Below, in pieces: positions 44,420-55,969 of a stretch of 64,000 nt of DNA. Under the pieces are notes generated by a model, which ran no database searches, was not told where the DNA came from, and saw nothing but the letters and a program-made list of their open reading frames with translations. The position numbers and the translations under genes were made by a program. Position 1 is the first letter of the stretch, and the number at the start of each line of letters is the position of its first letter. Source of the stretch: Agapetus fuscipes (taxonomy: Eukaryota > Arthropoda > Insecta > Trichoptera > Glossosomatidae). The stretch spans positions 10,540,001 through 10,604,000 of the forward strand of contig OX637344.1 of the NCBI GenBank assembly GCA_951799405.1. The letters run 5' to 3'.

Positions 44420-44715
44420 AAAAACTAAAATTCCATAACAGAGGCTAGAGCTCGATCCCTAAGAAGGGTCCCAGAAATGATTTCCGTTTCAGTGTTCATT
44501 TCAAACACCGAAACAAAAATACCGGCAAGGTTTCCTCAGCCTTCACAATAAATAAGAACCAGCTCCTTGGGAACTGAAAAACCCCCGTTTTAAGTTTAGT
44601 ACTTAGTTGGAGTAAAACCTGCCCCGTTACATGTAAAAATAGGTTCCACACATGCGACCCTTTCGGTTTCAACGCGAGAAAGAGTAGCACTATATGTGTG
44701 GCTTAGTTACGTATT
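44420..44715 (+). repeat. Family D SINE copy
   Basis: AAATACCGGCAAGGTTTCCT, GAACCAGCTCCTTGGGAACT and CTATATGTGTGGCTTAGTTA; the head is degraded. Confidence 0.75.
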
Positions 44716-44765
44716 TATCCTTAGTGTACGCAACATGGATTGAAAATATGTTGCTTAAATTCTAA

Positions 44766-44935
44766 CTGTAAATCTAAATCTAACGCATTCCCACAAGCAG
44801 ACACGTACAAGTTCGCGCTTACACATACCACATGTAAACCTACAATATAAAAACCCAATCTCAAGTGAACATAAGCCCTGCAACTCTTGCCGACCTTCCT
44901 GAAACAGGGGTGACATTGGCAAAGTGAACCACTGT
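44766..44935 (-). repeat. Family A copy
   Basis: Plus strand CGCATTCCCACAAGCAGACA, ACAAGTTCGCGCTTACACAT and CAGGGGTGACATTGGCAAAG. Confidence 0.82.
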
Positions 44936-45256
44936 GCCTATGCTTTGCCAAATTGCTTAAAGAAAAAAAAATATTAGAGTATTTTCAATACGTAAAAATA
45001 ACAGTATTTCACAATAATGTTTCAAAACAATCACAATGGAAAATTACAGACTTCCAACAGCAGCACAAATCAATAATTCCACATTTGTTGTGCTAGGTTA
45101 TTTCACTCATTTCAACACACACATTTTTGTTAGCACTACACTCTTTTATAAAATTTTAGATGAATTATTTCAAATACTAGACAGTTTATTAGTGTTGTTG
45201 TTTCGCAGATTCGCGGCACACAATATGTCTTTTCATTTTGCTTCCGCGCTGAATTT

Positions 45257-45456
45257 NNNNNNNNNNNNNNNNNNNNNNNNNNNNNNNNNNNNNNNNNNNN
45301 NNNNNNNNNNNNNNNNNNNNNNNNNNNNNNNNNNNNNNNNNNNNNNNNNNNNNNNNNNNNNNNNNNNNNNNNNNNNNNNNNNNNNNNNNNNNNNNNNNNN
45401 NNNNNNNNNNNNNNNNNNNNNNNNNNNNNNNNNNNNNNNNNNNNNNNNNNNNNNNN
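45257..45456. other. Assembly gap, 200 N
   Basis: A run of exactly 200 N, a round number that suggests a placeholder length rather than a measured one. Open frames spanning it are artefacts. Confidence 0.99.
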
Positions 45457-45595
45457 CACAAAAGCTCTTCCACAATAGAAAAAGTTTTGTCCATCTGGCG
45501 CCAGATGTCTCTGTCCACGGCGACAAATTCAAAATTCATAACAAATCTAATGGTTAACAAGATGCACTGTTAACGTTTACATCTTTTAATTACAG

Positions 45596-45764
45596 GCTTT
45601 GTGCGGGAACTAGATATGTATTGGACAAGAGCACAAAACTTCCGGGAAAACAACTGAAACTTGCCGCCACAGCTGTCGGGTTGTTGTCTATACCCTTCAT
45701 CATTACACCCATAGACAAAGCGGTCCACGTACTCATGGATAAAACGTACAGGAAAATGTTTTAG
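45596..45764 (+). CDS. MTFP1: Last exon of a mitochondrial fission process protein 1-like gene
   Basis: After the acceptor TTTAATTACAG the exon reads LCAGTRYVLDKSTKLPGKQL, KLAATAVGLLSIPFIITPID and KAVHVLMDKTYRKMF, then TAG. This matches the C-terminal third of MTFP1/MTP18, an inner mitochondrial membrane protein that promotes mitochondrial division. The family marks are (R)-x-CA at the exon start and G-L-(T/S)IP-II-PID. One base completes a codon from the previous exon, consistent with the family's INR|-CA junction. Human MTFP1 has 166 residues, so about 110 residues in upstream exons are not seen; part may be in the gap at 45257-45456. An AATAAA occurs at 45957-45962. It appears intact as far as visible. 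Confidence 0.82.
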
Positions 45765-45924
45765 AAGCTGAAATTGTATTTACTTTTAGTTACTTACATC
45801 ATTTGACAAGTCATCCACCAATTTTAATGAACTTTACATTAAAAAAAATACGATTCATGGATAATCTATGGACTTAAATATGTTTTCGAATAACATTGTA
45901 AAAGATTGTTCCTCTACTAAATAC

Positions 45925-46125
45925 GTTGGTATGGTAAGCTGATCACTCACTTTGTAAATAAATATTACATCATTGCCAGCTGTTTCAGGGAAAGGCAGGA
46001 GATGCAGACATTGTGTTCATTTGAGGTTCAGGGTTTTTGTTTGTACTCATGTGACGTGTGTAAACAAGAACTTACACTTTTCAGATTGTGTATGTGATGA
46101 AGAAAGAACCTTAAATTGCAAGTTA
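45925..46125 (+). repeat. Old family A copy in the MTFP1 3' region
   Basis: Decayed but clear: GTTGGTATGGTAAGCTGATC, GTTTCAGGGAAAGGCAGGAG and GTGTTCATTTGAGGTTCAGG. It overlaps the first AATAAA after the MTFP1 stop. Confidence 0.65.
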
Positions 46126-46369
46126 TTGATATAAGAAATATTTATGCACCAGAAGCCTCTTTTATATTGCATTTTTAAAGCAATATTTTTATTTTAAAAT
46201 TAGAAAAATTTACACACATTTTTCATTAGAAAATCAAGCTTTGTAAAGACTTTTTTATGTGAGAATTTTATGAATAAGCAATAAAATGTGTCTATGTATT
46301 AGATTTGTAATCATTACTGTCAATTTTGCCTTAGAACTCAAACCTGTAAGGTTTTGCTGAAGCGTACAC

Positions 46370-46600
46370 TAAGTTTATTGTGCTATCTAGATTTTCAGCA
46401 GGAACTTTGTGAAAGTTCATTTTTATAGATAATTTTATTTATTTTTATTTTATTTACTTTTTGAGTTTATTTTGTACACAACCATTTTACAACTGAAATG
46501 AGGTACTGCATCTTCGGAAACTGGTTGTGCTCAAAATAAACTCAAAAAGTCAATTTTAACTAAATTTAATTTATTTAAATTTATAAGTTTATTGTGTCCT
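46370..46600. mobile_element. Family B fold-back copy
   Basis: Arms 46457-46487 and 46519-46549 are inverted with three differences in 31. The outer left part is the complement of ATGAACTTTCACAAAGTTCC, the family end. The core is degraded (CTGAAATGAGG...TCTTCGGAAACTGG). Confidence 0.7.
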
Positions 46601-47779
46601 GATTGTAGTCAGTTAGGCCAACAATATTTTCATTATTATAGAAAATCATAAAACGATTGAACAGATTTCAAGAATTAGAAAATTATATTAGTCAAATATA
46701 CATTTTTGTAGATAATAAAAATGCCATGAAAAAATCACATTAGATCTGCTTTATATTCTACTTTATATTGATTTGTAGGTTTTAATAAATAAAAAAATGA
46801 TCCATTTTTAGATAAAATGCTATAGAAAAGTTTTAAATGTCAATGGATATTTTTTGTGTATTTCTCTAATTTGATTGTATTTAAAAGAAAATATTTTTAC
46901 CCTTACACATTTATAATCCTGTTTAGAAAAAATGGAAAAAAAATATAGAAAATTATAGAGATACTTGCCTGTTAAATAATATTGTTGTAGAATAATTTTA
47001 CACCTCAAATTTTTATACCGCTAAACCTCTATTTTAAAAATTTACAATCAATTGAAACCCTATTCCTATACAAACATTTTTTTTTATACATTTATAATTA
47101 TAAGATTATATTTTTTAAATTATGTTTAATAATCACTGCTTAGAAATGCGGCCCTAATGAAATGTATAAATAAAAATCTTTGGATTAATTTTTGCGAAAC
47201 AGTGACAATACTGTCAGTAATTTCGTACCGTTGCAATTTTTTAACATTGAAAATTAAAATTATATGAAAATCACGAGTACCACTACTTACCAATAGATGG
47301 TATTGTTAGTTCATCAACTTCCATTATCATTTCTTCATTTTAAATCCATAAAAAATCAATTGTTTTCATTTAAAAATTAAATGCAAAGTTTTGATCAAAA
47401 ACGCTTCTTAATCTTCCTTACCTTTTAAACAGGAATTGAATTATTCTACCTCTTCATGTATTTTATTGAATGAAATATATTTATTTATATTTCTAATGAT
47501 TGAAGTACCTTTGGCAAAATATTTACCTATTTAGAAAAAGGGCCAATAATATTGTGATAGTAAATCCGTGTTCATCCTAATGTTTATACATTATATTCAA
47601 TTTTACATTGTTTTATTCATATAAAGTTACTGTTATATTTGCAATTGTTTTTATACATCCTTAAGTATTCAAAACTATATTTTGATAAAATAATTATATT
47701 CACACATAGATTAAAAAAAAAAATAATAATACATAATGGAGCTGTAACATTTTTTGCCTGCATATTTAATTTTGAAATT
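46601..47779. other. AT-rich, no gene seen
   Basis: Over a kilobase of very AT-rich DNA with only short frames. Confidence 0.4.
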
Positions 47780-47900
47780 TTCTCAGCGGTTAACGTCACA
47801 CGTCTTTGAAACTAGGTACCTTGGCAAAACTGATAATATTTGTAGCCTTTGCCCTAAGAAACTGGCCGTGTGACATCACATATTTTTTGACGTTTTGAAA
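47780..47900 (+). repeat. Family L copy
   Basis: GTACCTTGGCAAAACTGATA and AACTGGCCGTGTGACATCAC. Confidence 0.45.
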
Positions 47901-48289
47901 TGTGCAGACCTCATTCATTTGTGCATGATATAAACATTTGTATTGAGCCAGATTTGTAGCGACCGATATTTGTTCTTCTGGCAAAACTTACCTGAAAAAA
48001 ATCAATTTAACATGGTCTAGCTGGCTTTGGGAAGGTCCTTTTTGTGTATCATAATTTTGTTGTTTTATTGGAGTTTTGCAATTCATAAAATGTACATGAT
48101 AATGAATTTTTAAAACGGTGACTGTATTTGTAAGAGCTTTTTGGGGAGGTTGCATTTACCACATTTATTGAATAATCAATGTATTTTATTAAACATGTTA
48201 AAACTGAAATGTTTGTTTTCTTTTATATATCATAGCTTGGATCACTCGTCTCAGGAGAACGTTGCAATGAAGATATGGAGGGAACATTT

Positions 48290-48460
48290 TTGAATTAGGA
48301 ACTTATTTCTGGGCGAGCAAGCATCAGCCGTATATGGTACTGCCATCCTTAGCAACCAATAACAAAATATTTGTGTGCCTTTTCCCTGCAAACCTGGCCG
48401 AGTGACGACACAATATTGTCTATGCCAATACACGCGCGGACCTCAATAAAAGATGTGAAA
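48290..48460 (+). repeat. Family L copy, well preserved
   Basis: CATCCTTAGCAACCAATAAC, CAAAATATTTGTGTGCCTTT, TCCCTGCAAACCTGGCCGAG, TGACGACACAATATTG and GCGCGGACCTCAATAAAAGA. Confidence 0.6.
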
Positions 48461-49566
48461 AGGAATGTAGTTTGCAAATTTATTTCTCTCTTCTGTACAA
48501 ATTATTGATGTCACAAGATTTGATGATTAAAACTTCGTACCAACTAGCTCATATAAGTAAAGATTTGAACCTGCGATGTCTTGATGAAGAACTGGCATTA
48601 TCAAATCGTCTTGGAATGCTCTATCAAAGCAACAGGAGTGCACAATTTTTATTTATAATTATGATAATAAATAATTTCCAATGAAGTTTTCAATAATCAT
48701 TAGGCGACGACATCTGTGTGACAGTAATGGAACTTGACTGATTTCAGCAAAGATTCGAACCATTAATGGAGATAAAAATTAAATGACTGTCTCGGCTAAA
48801 GTCAAGGGCGTAGGAAAAAAATGACCTAATTTTGTATGAGTAAAACAATTACATTTGGAAATGGTTTGTAAACTTTTGAAGCATTATTGAAGTTAAATAA
48901 CTTTTTTATTCTTGGTACAATTATTTTTTCAAGAAAAACTGTTATGATATAATAATTGTGTCTTCAAAATAAACGGTTTTAAAATCGATTATACGGTTAA
49001 AATTTCATCTCTCACGCATAAAAAAAAAACTTGACGGCTCACATTCGCAACACCCATTTGTCAAAATAGCAAAACTAAATAATATAATAATCAGTTGTTA
49101 GCCATAACAGGAAAACTGTTTTGAATAATGTAAATAAGTGGCATTAAAAATCGCACATCGAAAAAACCTGGCCCGAGATCATTGCGCCATTCCAAAACAT
49201 GTGACTGCTCTCTCGTATCCTAGACGTAACAAAAGCAGCTCATTAAAAAGGCAGCAGATCAACAACAGCTAACAAAAAAACCGATGATGTTTTTCAAATT
49301 TATTTATCGAAATGTTTGCGGTGCTTTCATGATTATTATATTGACTAATATTATTGTTGCGTGTGTTCCGGAAACAGGTTTTGTTTTTTTTTGCACTGCT
49401 GGGACCACTAGCGTTGTGTGATAAGAGTTCATTTTGGATTTTGAGAGGCGGGAAGTTTCAATGCCGATTATTATGACCCGCTGTTGCCGCGCCGGTTTAC
49501 CGTGTTCAAATTTAGTTCATGGCGATTTTTTGACGTTTTTAGATACATTCAATAAAACATCAAAGA
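48461..49566. other. No firm gene
   Basis: Contains a 70-codon frame (48472-48684) without motifs and a 45-codon frame at 49284-49421 discussed in the findings. A weak SINE-head trace lies at 48730-48790. Confidence 0.3.
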
Positions 49567-50085
49567 GACTGTTCCGTATGTCTTGTGGGTAACGCATCGG
49601 ACTCGTAATGGAAAGGAGTAGACTTGATTCTTTGCAGAGCACAAAAAATATTCCATTTGATTTTTAATAATGCTCTTGCAGTCCGGTCGATAGAATGCTT
49701 GCATTCCATGCCGAGAGCTCGGGTTCGAAACCCAGGAATATATTATAAATAATTTACAGTTTCGGTGTTTATTTCCAATTCAAAATAAAATGCCGGCAAG
49801 GTTAACTTTGGGTTGAGCTGGGAAACCCCCATTTAACTGAAGTGGTTGGCGTAAGGTCGGTCCCCTTAAAATAAATAGGTTCTACTAGTTCCATGCGACT
49901 CCTTCGGGGAAATGAGGCAAGAACACTATATGTGTAGCTTAGTAGCGTTCTCTTTACTTGTGTTGAAAATTTCATCATCATAAAAAAATCGATCTATTCT
50001 GACGGCAATTGGGTCTTGCTTGATAATCGGGGGTTTATACCTACACCTACCAAACAGTGCTCACCAAGTTAATCATCCTAGCGTG
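49567..50085 (+). repeat. Family E SINE, split by a family D SINE
   Basis: Head-derived CTTGTGGGTAACGCATCGGA with CTCGTAATGGAAAGG at the left; body GCAATTGGGTCTTGCTTGAT and CAGTGCTCACCAAGTTAATC at the right. A D copy lies between. Confidence 0.7.
49676..49945 (+). repeat. Family D SINE nested in family E
   Basis: GTCCGGTCGATAGAATGCTT (part of the head lost), GCTCGGGTTCGAAACCCAGG, TTTCGGTGTTTATTTCCAAT and CTATATGTGTAGCTTAGTAG. Confidence 0.8.
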
Positions 50086-51130
50086 ATGGATTTATTTAAT
50101 CCGTGATCGGAATTTATTTTTTGATCAAATCAAAATTGTGACATTGTAAATTCTGTGCGAATATTCAACTTAGCTACACTTATATACATTTTTTAAATTA
50201 TGATAATACAAGGACACCAAAACAATGTATTTCATTAAAAAAATCAACATAGTTGAACAAAAAAACGTAAAATCATGCCTACTTACTAGCGATGCGTGAA
50301 TCGTGATGACATTGATTTGTTTTTTTTTTTGAACGGGATTAATAATTATTTTACATTTGAATTGCTGATTGTTGAAAGAAATGATTTGAATGAATAAAAT
50401 GAATTATTCAGTCTCTATAGTATAATTTTTACAGTGACTAAAACATAATAATATCTCGACAGATTGTAAATAATAATATAATCTGGTATTTACCTCAAAA
50501 ATGAAATACTTTTTTCAGACCTTGCTACGCCACTGAAAAAAAATATTTTTTTGTCAGAAGGATAGATATTTATTTGTATGCAGGAAGATTTTCAATTATC
50601 TAGATTTTTCTGCACAAATAGGTGCAATTTTATTTCAATTTTGGGGAAATCTTGAAAAATATTTTCTCATAAAATCATATCTAATCTAAAGCTATCACAA
50701 AAAAAAACGAACATGAATATAAGAAATCATAAAATTTACTGTAAATATTATTTTGCTGTATATCAAGTCCACAATGTAGGGACGTTCACAGCATTTCAAG
50801 AACGGTTAGTCAATCAAATGGATTTTTCCGGACCCTGGAAGACGAGACATTAATTCAATTTAAAGATCTTTCTTAGTAAAAAACTTACCTACTAGCACAG
50901 TTATATGCATGCTTTGCATTGAAAGGCTCATATATTATATTGAAATCATTTCAGATGAGTTGAAACATACTCCAAGATCTTTTTAATTGAGATTAATTAA
51001 GTATGGCAACGGCTATTTGCACCTATGGTGATTTAGTCGATGCAATGTTTTTCTTGGTGTTTCAATGCCAAAAAAAAAAAACGAAAATATAGAAAAGGCA
51101 TTACGCAGTGCATAAATCGACTAATAAAAA
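50086..51130. other. AT-rich, no gene seen
   Basis: Nothing recognised. Confidence 0.4.
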
Positions 51131-51333
51131 ATACCCCAAGTATAAAAATTGAACAGAAGTTCACGCTGCCATTTACGCTTACTGGAGGTGCTGTTAAATA
51201 TTCCATTCAATTTCTCAAGATTCCTCCATGCCTCCAGTTAGCGTAAATGACAACACAAAACTTACTTCCATACATTTTTTACTCCCTACAATTGTGAGTG
51301 TACATTTTTTTTATACTAGGAGTATAAAAGCCT
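51131..51333. mobile_element. Family M MITE
   Basis: Ends CCCCAAGTATAAAAATTGAA and, from the right, CTCCTAGTATAAAAAAAATG; internal CATTTACGCTTACTGGAGG is inverted as CCTCCAGTTAGCGTAAATG. Confidence 0.7.
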
Positions 51334-51774
51334 TTTCATATTTAAGCATTTGTTTTGTTTAGTCTGGGAGCAGCATATTATAAATACGGCCCAGAGGTTC
51401 ACAATCTGAGAAATTCTATTTTCCGGTCTTTATATTAATTATACTTTGAGTTACTTGTTATCTATATCGACTTACTTATTTAGCTCTAATGTGTCTTTAG
51501 TGATGCCTTCAATACACAATCACTTCTGGGTGACACGTTTGCATGGATACCCATGTATGACATCTCAGATGGATCGGTGGCACTAACCATATGCAAGATA
51601 AATCTGAAAAATACCACTTAGAACAGCTTATTGTCATTTGATTGTTCTGAAGGTGCTAACAGAAAGGGTATAGGTGCAATCAGCGTCTTCGATCAGCGAA
51701 TCAGTTAACTTCAAGGGAAGTCATCACAGTCTTCGGAGACCATGCGTTTGCAATTGCTGGCCCCAGCAGGTACC
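51334..51774. other. No gene seen
   Basis: Short frames only. Confidence 0.35.
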
Positions 51775-51897
51775 TGGTTTGAAATAAACACCGAAACGGG
51801 AAATCATTTCTGACACCCTCGGTGGGATTTGAACCTGAGCTCCCGGCATGGAATGCTATCACTTTACCAACTGAGCTATCAAACGGATGCAAAAGGG
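51775..51897 (-). repeat. Family D SINE head fragment
   Basis: Minus strand GATAGCTCAGTTGGTAAAGT, ATGCCGGGAGCTCAGGTTCA and GAAATGATTTCCCGTTTCGG. Confidence 0.82.
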
Positions 51898-51991
51898 GAA
51901 AATACCACATCATTGTTATTATGGTATGAACAGCTATTGAGGAGATTAGCTTTTAAGCTTGCTCAAACGCTTGCCCCATCGACAACAATAT

Positions 51992-53392
51992 AGCCAACCC
52001 TCCAAAATTCTACTCGCTAGCTCACAAATTGCGAGTGACTTTTGTTTAGTTGCGAGTGTGCTTTTCTTTATCTGAAAGTATCATTTTGCCAGTTAATAAT
52101 ACCATTGATAATATTCCCAGTGAAAAAAAAATTGAGAAGTTTTGAAAATTGTCTGTCGTAAATCTAAATCCCCTTTCAATAAAATTGTCTGTCGTAAATC
52201 TAAATCCCCTTTCAATAAAATTGTCTGTCGTAAATCTAAATCCCCTTTCAATAAAATTGTCTGTCGTAAATCTAAATCCCCTTTCAATAAAATTGTCTGT
52301 CGTAAATCTAAATCCCCTTTCAATAAAATTGTCTGTCGTAAATCTAAATCCCCTTTCAATAAAATTGTCTGTCGTAAATCTAAATCCCCTTTCAATAAAA
52401 TTGTCTGTCGTAAATCTAAATCCCCTTTCAATAAAATTGTCTGTCGTAAATCTAAATCCCCTTTCAATAAAATTGTCTGTCGTAAATCTAAATCCCCTTT
52501 CAATAAAATTGTCTGTCGTAAATCTAAATCCCCTTTCAATAAAATTGTCTGTCGTAAATCTAAATCCCCTTTCAATAAAATTGTCTGTCGTAAATCTAAA
52601 TCCCCTTTCAATAAAATTGTCTGTCGTAAATCTAAATCCCCTTTCAATAAAATTGTCTGTCGTAAATCTAAATCCCCTTTCAATAAAATTGTCTGTCGTA
52701 AATCTAAATCCCCTTTCAATAAAATTGTCTGTCGTAAATCTAAATCCCCTTTCAATAAAATTGTCTGTCGTAAATCTAAATCCCCTTTCAATAAAATTGT
52801 CTGTCGTAAATCTAAATCCCCTTTCAATAAAATTGTCTGTCGTAAATCTAAATCCCCTTTCAATAAAATTGTCTGTCGTAAATCTAAATCCCCTTTCAAT
52901 AAAATTGTCTGTCGTAAATCTAAATCCCCTTTCAATAAAATTGTCTGTCGTAAATCTAAATCCCCTTTCAATAAAATTGTCTGTCGTAAATCTAAATCCC
53001 CTTTCAATAAAATTGTCTGTCGTAAATCTAAATCCCCTTTCAATAAAATTGTCTGTCGTAAATCTAAATCCCCTTTCAATAAAATTGTCTGTCGTAAATC
53101 TAAATCCCCTTTCAATAAAATTGTCTGTCGTAAATCTAAATCCCCTTTCAATAAAATTGTCTGTCGTAAATCTAAATCCCCTTTCAATAAAATTGTCTGT
53201 CGTAAATCTAAATCCCCTTTCAATAAAATTGTCTGTCGTAAATCTAAATCCCCTTTCAATAAAATTGAATTTGGATGGACGGCGGCGGATTCTTTGTTGT
53301 TCGAGTTGTTGGAGTTTTTTTTTACCCATGCGAGTTGCAAAAATTACGAGTTGCGAGTTGGTCAATGAGTGATTTTTGGAAGGTTGACAATA
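51992..53392. mobile_element. Inverted-repeat-flanked element that carries a 36-bp array
   Basis: Left end TAGCCAACCCTCCAAAATTC and, read inward from the right, TGTCAACCTTCCAAAAATCA are imperfect inverted copies, and both lead into TCACTC/CTACTC. Sub-terminal GCGAGT words repeat at both sides (GCGAGTGACTTT, GTTGCGAGTG; GAGTTGCGAGTTGG). About 80% of the interval is the minisatellite. No transposase frame. Non-autonomous DNA transposon is the best reading; class unresolved. Confidence 0.55.
52145..53260. repeat. Perfect minisatellite, 31 copies of a 36-bp unit
   Basis: Unit AAAATTGTCTGTCGTAAATC plus TAAATCCCCTTTCAAT. All 31 units look identical. Because 36 is a multiple of three and the unit lacks stops in several frames, long frames appear on both strands (up to 466 codons; a 12-residue repeat NFIERGFRFTTD on minus, KIVCRKSKSPFN on plus). 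These frames are a by-product of the repeat, not evidence of a gene. Confidence 0.97.
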
Positions 53393-54299
53393 GCAGTACC
53401 TACAGAGGCTAGACGGGTAATCAACGAAAACTGTCAGTTTACACACATTTTATTACACTTGTATCAACCTTGGGTAAGGGACTGGAGAAAAAGGCGTCGT
53501 ATAAGCAGGGTTTGAAGCAGTTAATTAATGTGGTATTTCTTAATCAAGGATTAAAGTTAATACGGTATTTCTTAATCTTATTTCTTAATTAATTAATTTC
53601 AAGGAGGCCAAGACCCATCGCAAGTTTTCGTGTCAGTGATGAGGAATGCTGAGTGATGATTTGTAAAAATGATGCGCGACGAATGCGACACGCTATAATG
53701 ACATTTAAAATTGCACAGATGTGTCGAACAACAAAGAGAGAAGCAAACACAGCATTGTCCAGATCATTTTCTGACCAGCCATATGAATTATTTCTCGAAA
53801 ATACTGAAACAAGGCTGATGGGTCATTTCATGCCAATCTGCAGACATTATGTGTGGCCACAACGAAATATGTTGACACATCTTGTATTAGAGATAAAAAA
53901 TATAACTAAGTAGATAGTTGCATTCTAAAATGAACATCATCTAGTACAGGATTGACCACGAGGAAGTATTTTTCCTTAAATAGGATTGTTTGCTATTTCA
54001 CATTGAATGGAGATCGGAAAAAAACATAGAACAGCTTGGAATTATAAAATTGTGAGTTTTCTGTGGTCTAAACAGAAAAAAACAAGAAGGTCTGTTTACC
54101 ATAATTAAGGGAATGATTGTGGAGAGAAAGTATGTCCAAGGACAACCACGCTGGCCAAAGATAGAGAGGGATGGCAAAAAATATTGATTAAAATTACTTA
54201 GGTGCTGCAAGACAATTTTAGGATTGAGATACAATGAGAAGAGTAGAGCGTTTGAGTTAGAGGCTTGGGTAAAATTTTGAGGGTAATATGTAAACGCGA
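53393..54299. other. No firm gene
   Basis: Plus frame 53653-53913 (86 codons, Met/Arg-rich) has no recognised motif. At 54100-54180 the plus strand gives MIVERKYVQGQPRWPKI, reminiscent of a decayed LINE C-terminus. Confidence 0.3.
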
Positions 54300-54425
54300 T
54301 CAGTAAACAGGAAAATAAGTCTCAAGATTTACCCAGCCTCCACTAGATATGAGATCTTGGTCCTTTGGGAAGAGGGAAAACTACACTTTCAAGGTAGCTA
54401 TGTGGCTGACTCTATTACCTGAAAA
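54300..54425 (+). repeat. Decayed family D body
   Basis: GATTTACCCAGCCTCCACTA and TTGGGAAGAGGGAAAACTAC align with the D body. Confidence 0.45.
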
Positions 54426-54574
54426 ATAAGTAAATTTCACAATCCCCCATTAATCCATACTCGTACCACCCTTTAAAAACATCTAAAAAGTTAAGTATTA
54501 AAATATGCTGCTTTGATTCAGATAAATAGAATACATACAATAGAATATACTGATATCTATAATCCAAGTTGCAA

Positions 54575-54745
54575 GCTTGTGAGCAGAAGCTTGTGTGCAT
54601 GCAATGGCATATGTTGAACCAGGGGCGGAGTTATGGTCAAGAGCCAGGCGTGATTTGAACCAACGTTATTTTGTTCCAAATACACTACCTACTCAAGAAA
54701 AGCGACCTGATCCCCTTGGCTATAACACCGACTGATTTAAGATTC
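54575..54745 (-). repeat. Family C SINE copy
   Basis: Plus strand GCAGAAGCTTGTGTGCATGC and the complement of a B box, GATTTGAACCAACGTTATTT, then CCCCTTGGCTATAACACCGA. Confidence 0.7.
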
Positions 54746-55139
54746 ATATGACATGTATTCTCACAAGCAGACTCGTATCACATCAGTTATAATTACATTT
54801 TTTTAAAATTTCAATGAAATTTTTTATGACATTTTTTGCAATTACACTAAGTGCTTCCGGTTATTTTTTGACAAATTATAATAACAATACAATGAAAAAT
54901 GTAAAAAGGGATGGCAATCCAATCCCACATGCTGTCGTTGTAAGAGTGTTCACCTCATTTGTAAAATTAAAAAAGTATGTATGTACAAATGCCAAGGCTA
55001 CAACTTGGAAGTGAAAAAGCGGAAAATCGGCATTGTGTCCGCAAAATAAAATTATTTAAAAAATGACCTCAAATTATCTTCACTGGGTAACGAGCTATAA
55101 TCTGTCTCCATACTGTGTGAGCACCATTGGGTTATAATA
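54746..55139. other. No gene seen
   Basis: A family A trace (TTCTCACAAGCAGACTCGTA) lies at 54755-54790; otherwise nothing recognised. Confidence 0.35.
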
Positions 55140-55230
55140 TAGTGAAGTCGAAACTATTTCGACACAAATAGACGCTGTTACAATGAGGTCCGAACATTCA
55201 AAATATCCCTCGGCTATGTGACGTCACCCA
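55140..55230. repeat. Family L trace
   Basis: GAGGTCCGAACATTCAAAAT and CTCGGCTATGTGACGTCACC. Confidence 0.4.
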
Positions 55231-55969
55231 TAGTAAAATCCCGACAATAATGGAATTTTCGCTAGCTCACAGCATTTAGCAGTCAAATAACACACCCTTT
55301 TTAATTTTTTCATAAAATATCACTAAGAAACACACATGAAAAGGTACTACTTAATAATAACTGCAGAAAATATTTATTATTGTGAAATTTCGACGTGAAA
55401 TTACTTTTAAAGCTAAATTTATGCATGTTAAATTAATATACCTACTCGGAAATACGTCAAACTGAAATCGGTCATTTTATGTTTCTCAAAAATAATTTTA
55501 TTCTTATTTAAGTCGAGCAAAATTGCATACTCTTATTATTTCGCAGATTCAACCTATTCAATAGGTGTATTATATTATTTAGCATTAGGTAATATAAAAT
55601 GACGAGTTATAACTGTTATAAGATATAACCTCCAAAAGATTTGAAAGATTAAAAACCTTTTTTATGCATGAGAGACTAGCACTCTGACGATTAGATTCCG
55701 GTCGGATGATGAGGTTTATTTTCGCGTCCTTTTCAATGTTCCGAGATCATGCCGTAAGCTAGTTTCGTCTCCAGCAATACAAAAACTCGATGGTGTGAGC
55801 ACCTACATTAGCTTTTTGTTTAGGATATTAGTTTGAATGATTTTGAACTCGTCGAAGGTCTGCAGATTATGGGAGGTGAACTAGTAATGGCATCGTCCTA
55901 TAAACGATATACAAGCGTACATAAAATTACAGAAATGAATGCGTATAATTCAATTCTGAAATAATCGAA
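55231..55969. other. AT-rich, no gene seen
   Basis: Nothing recognised. Confidence 0.4.

Noticed and set aside
45036..45560. Open frames running through the N gap
   Set aside because: They exist only because N codons cannot be read as stops.
52145..53260. CRISPR array
   Set aside because: Units are contiguous and identical without variable spacers, and the genome is eukaryotic.
52142..53372. Three further long frames across the 36-bp array (407-415 codons)
   Set aside because: The unit is 36 bases and stop-free in several frames, so long frames are automatic. No start context, splice or domain evidence.
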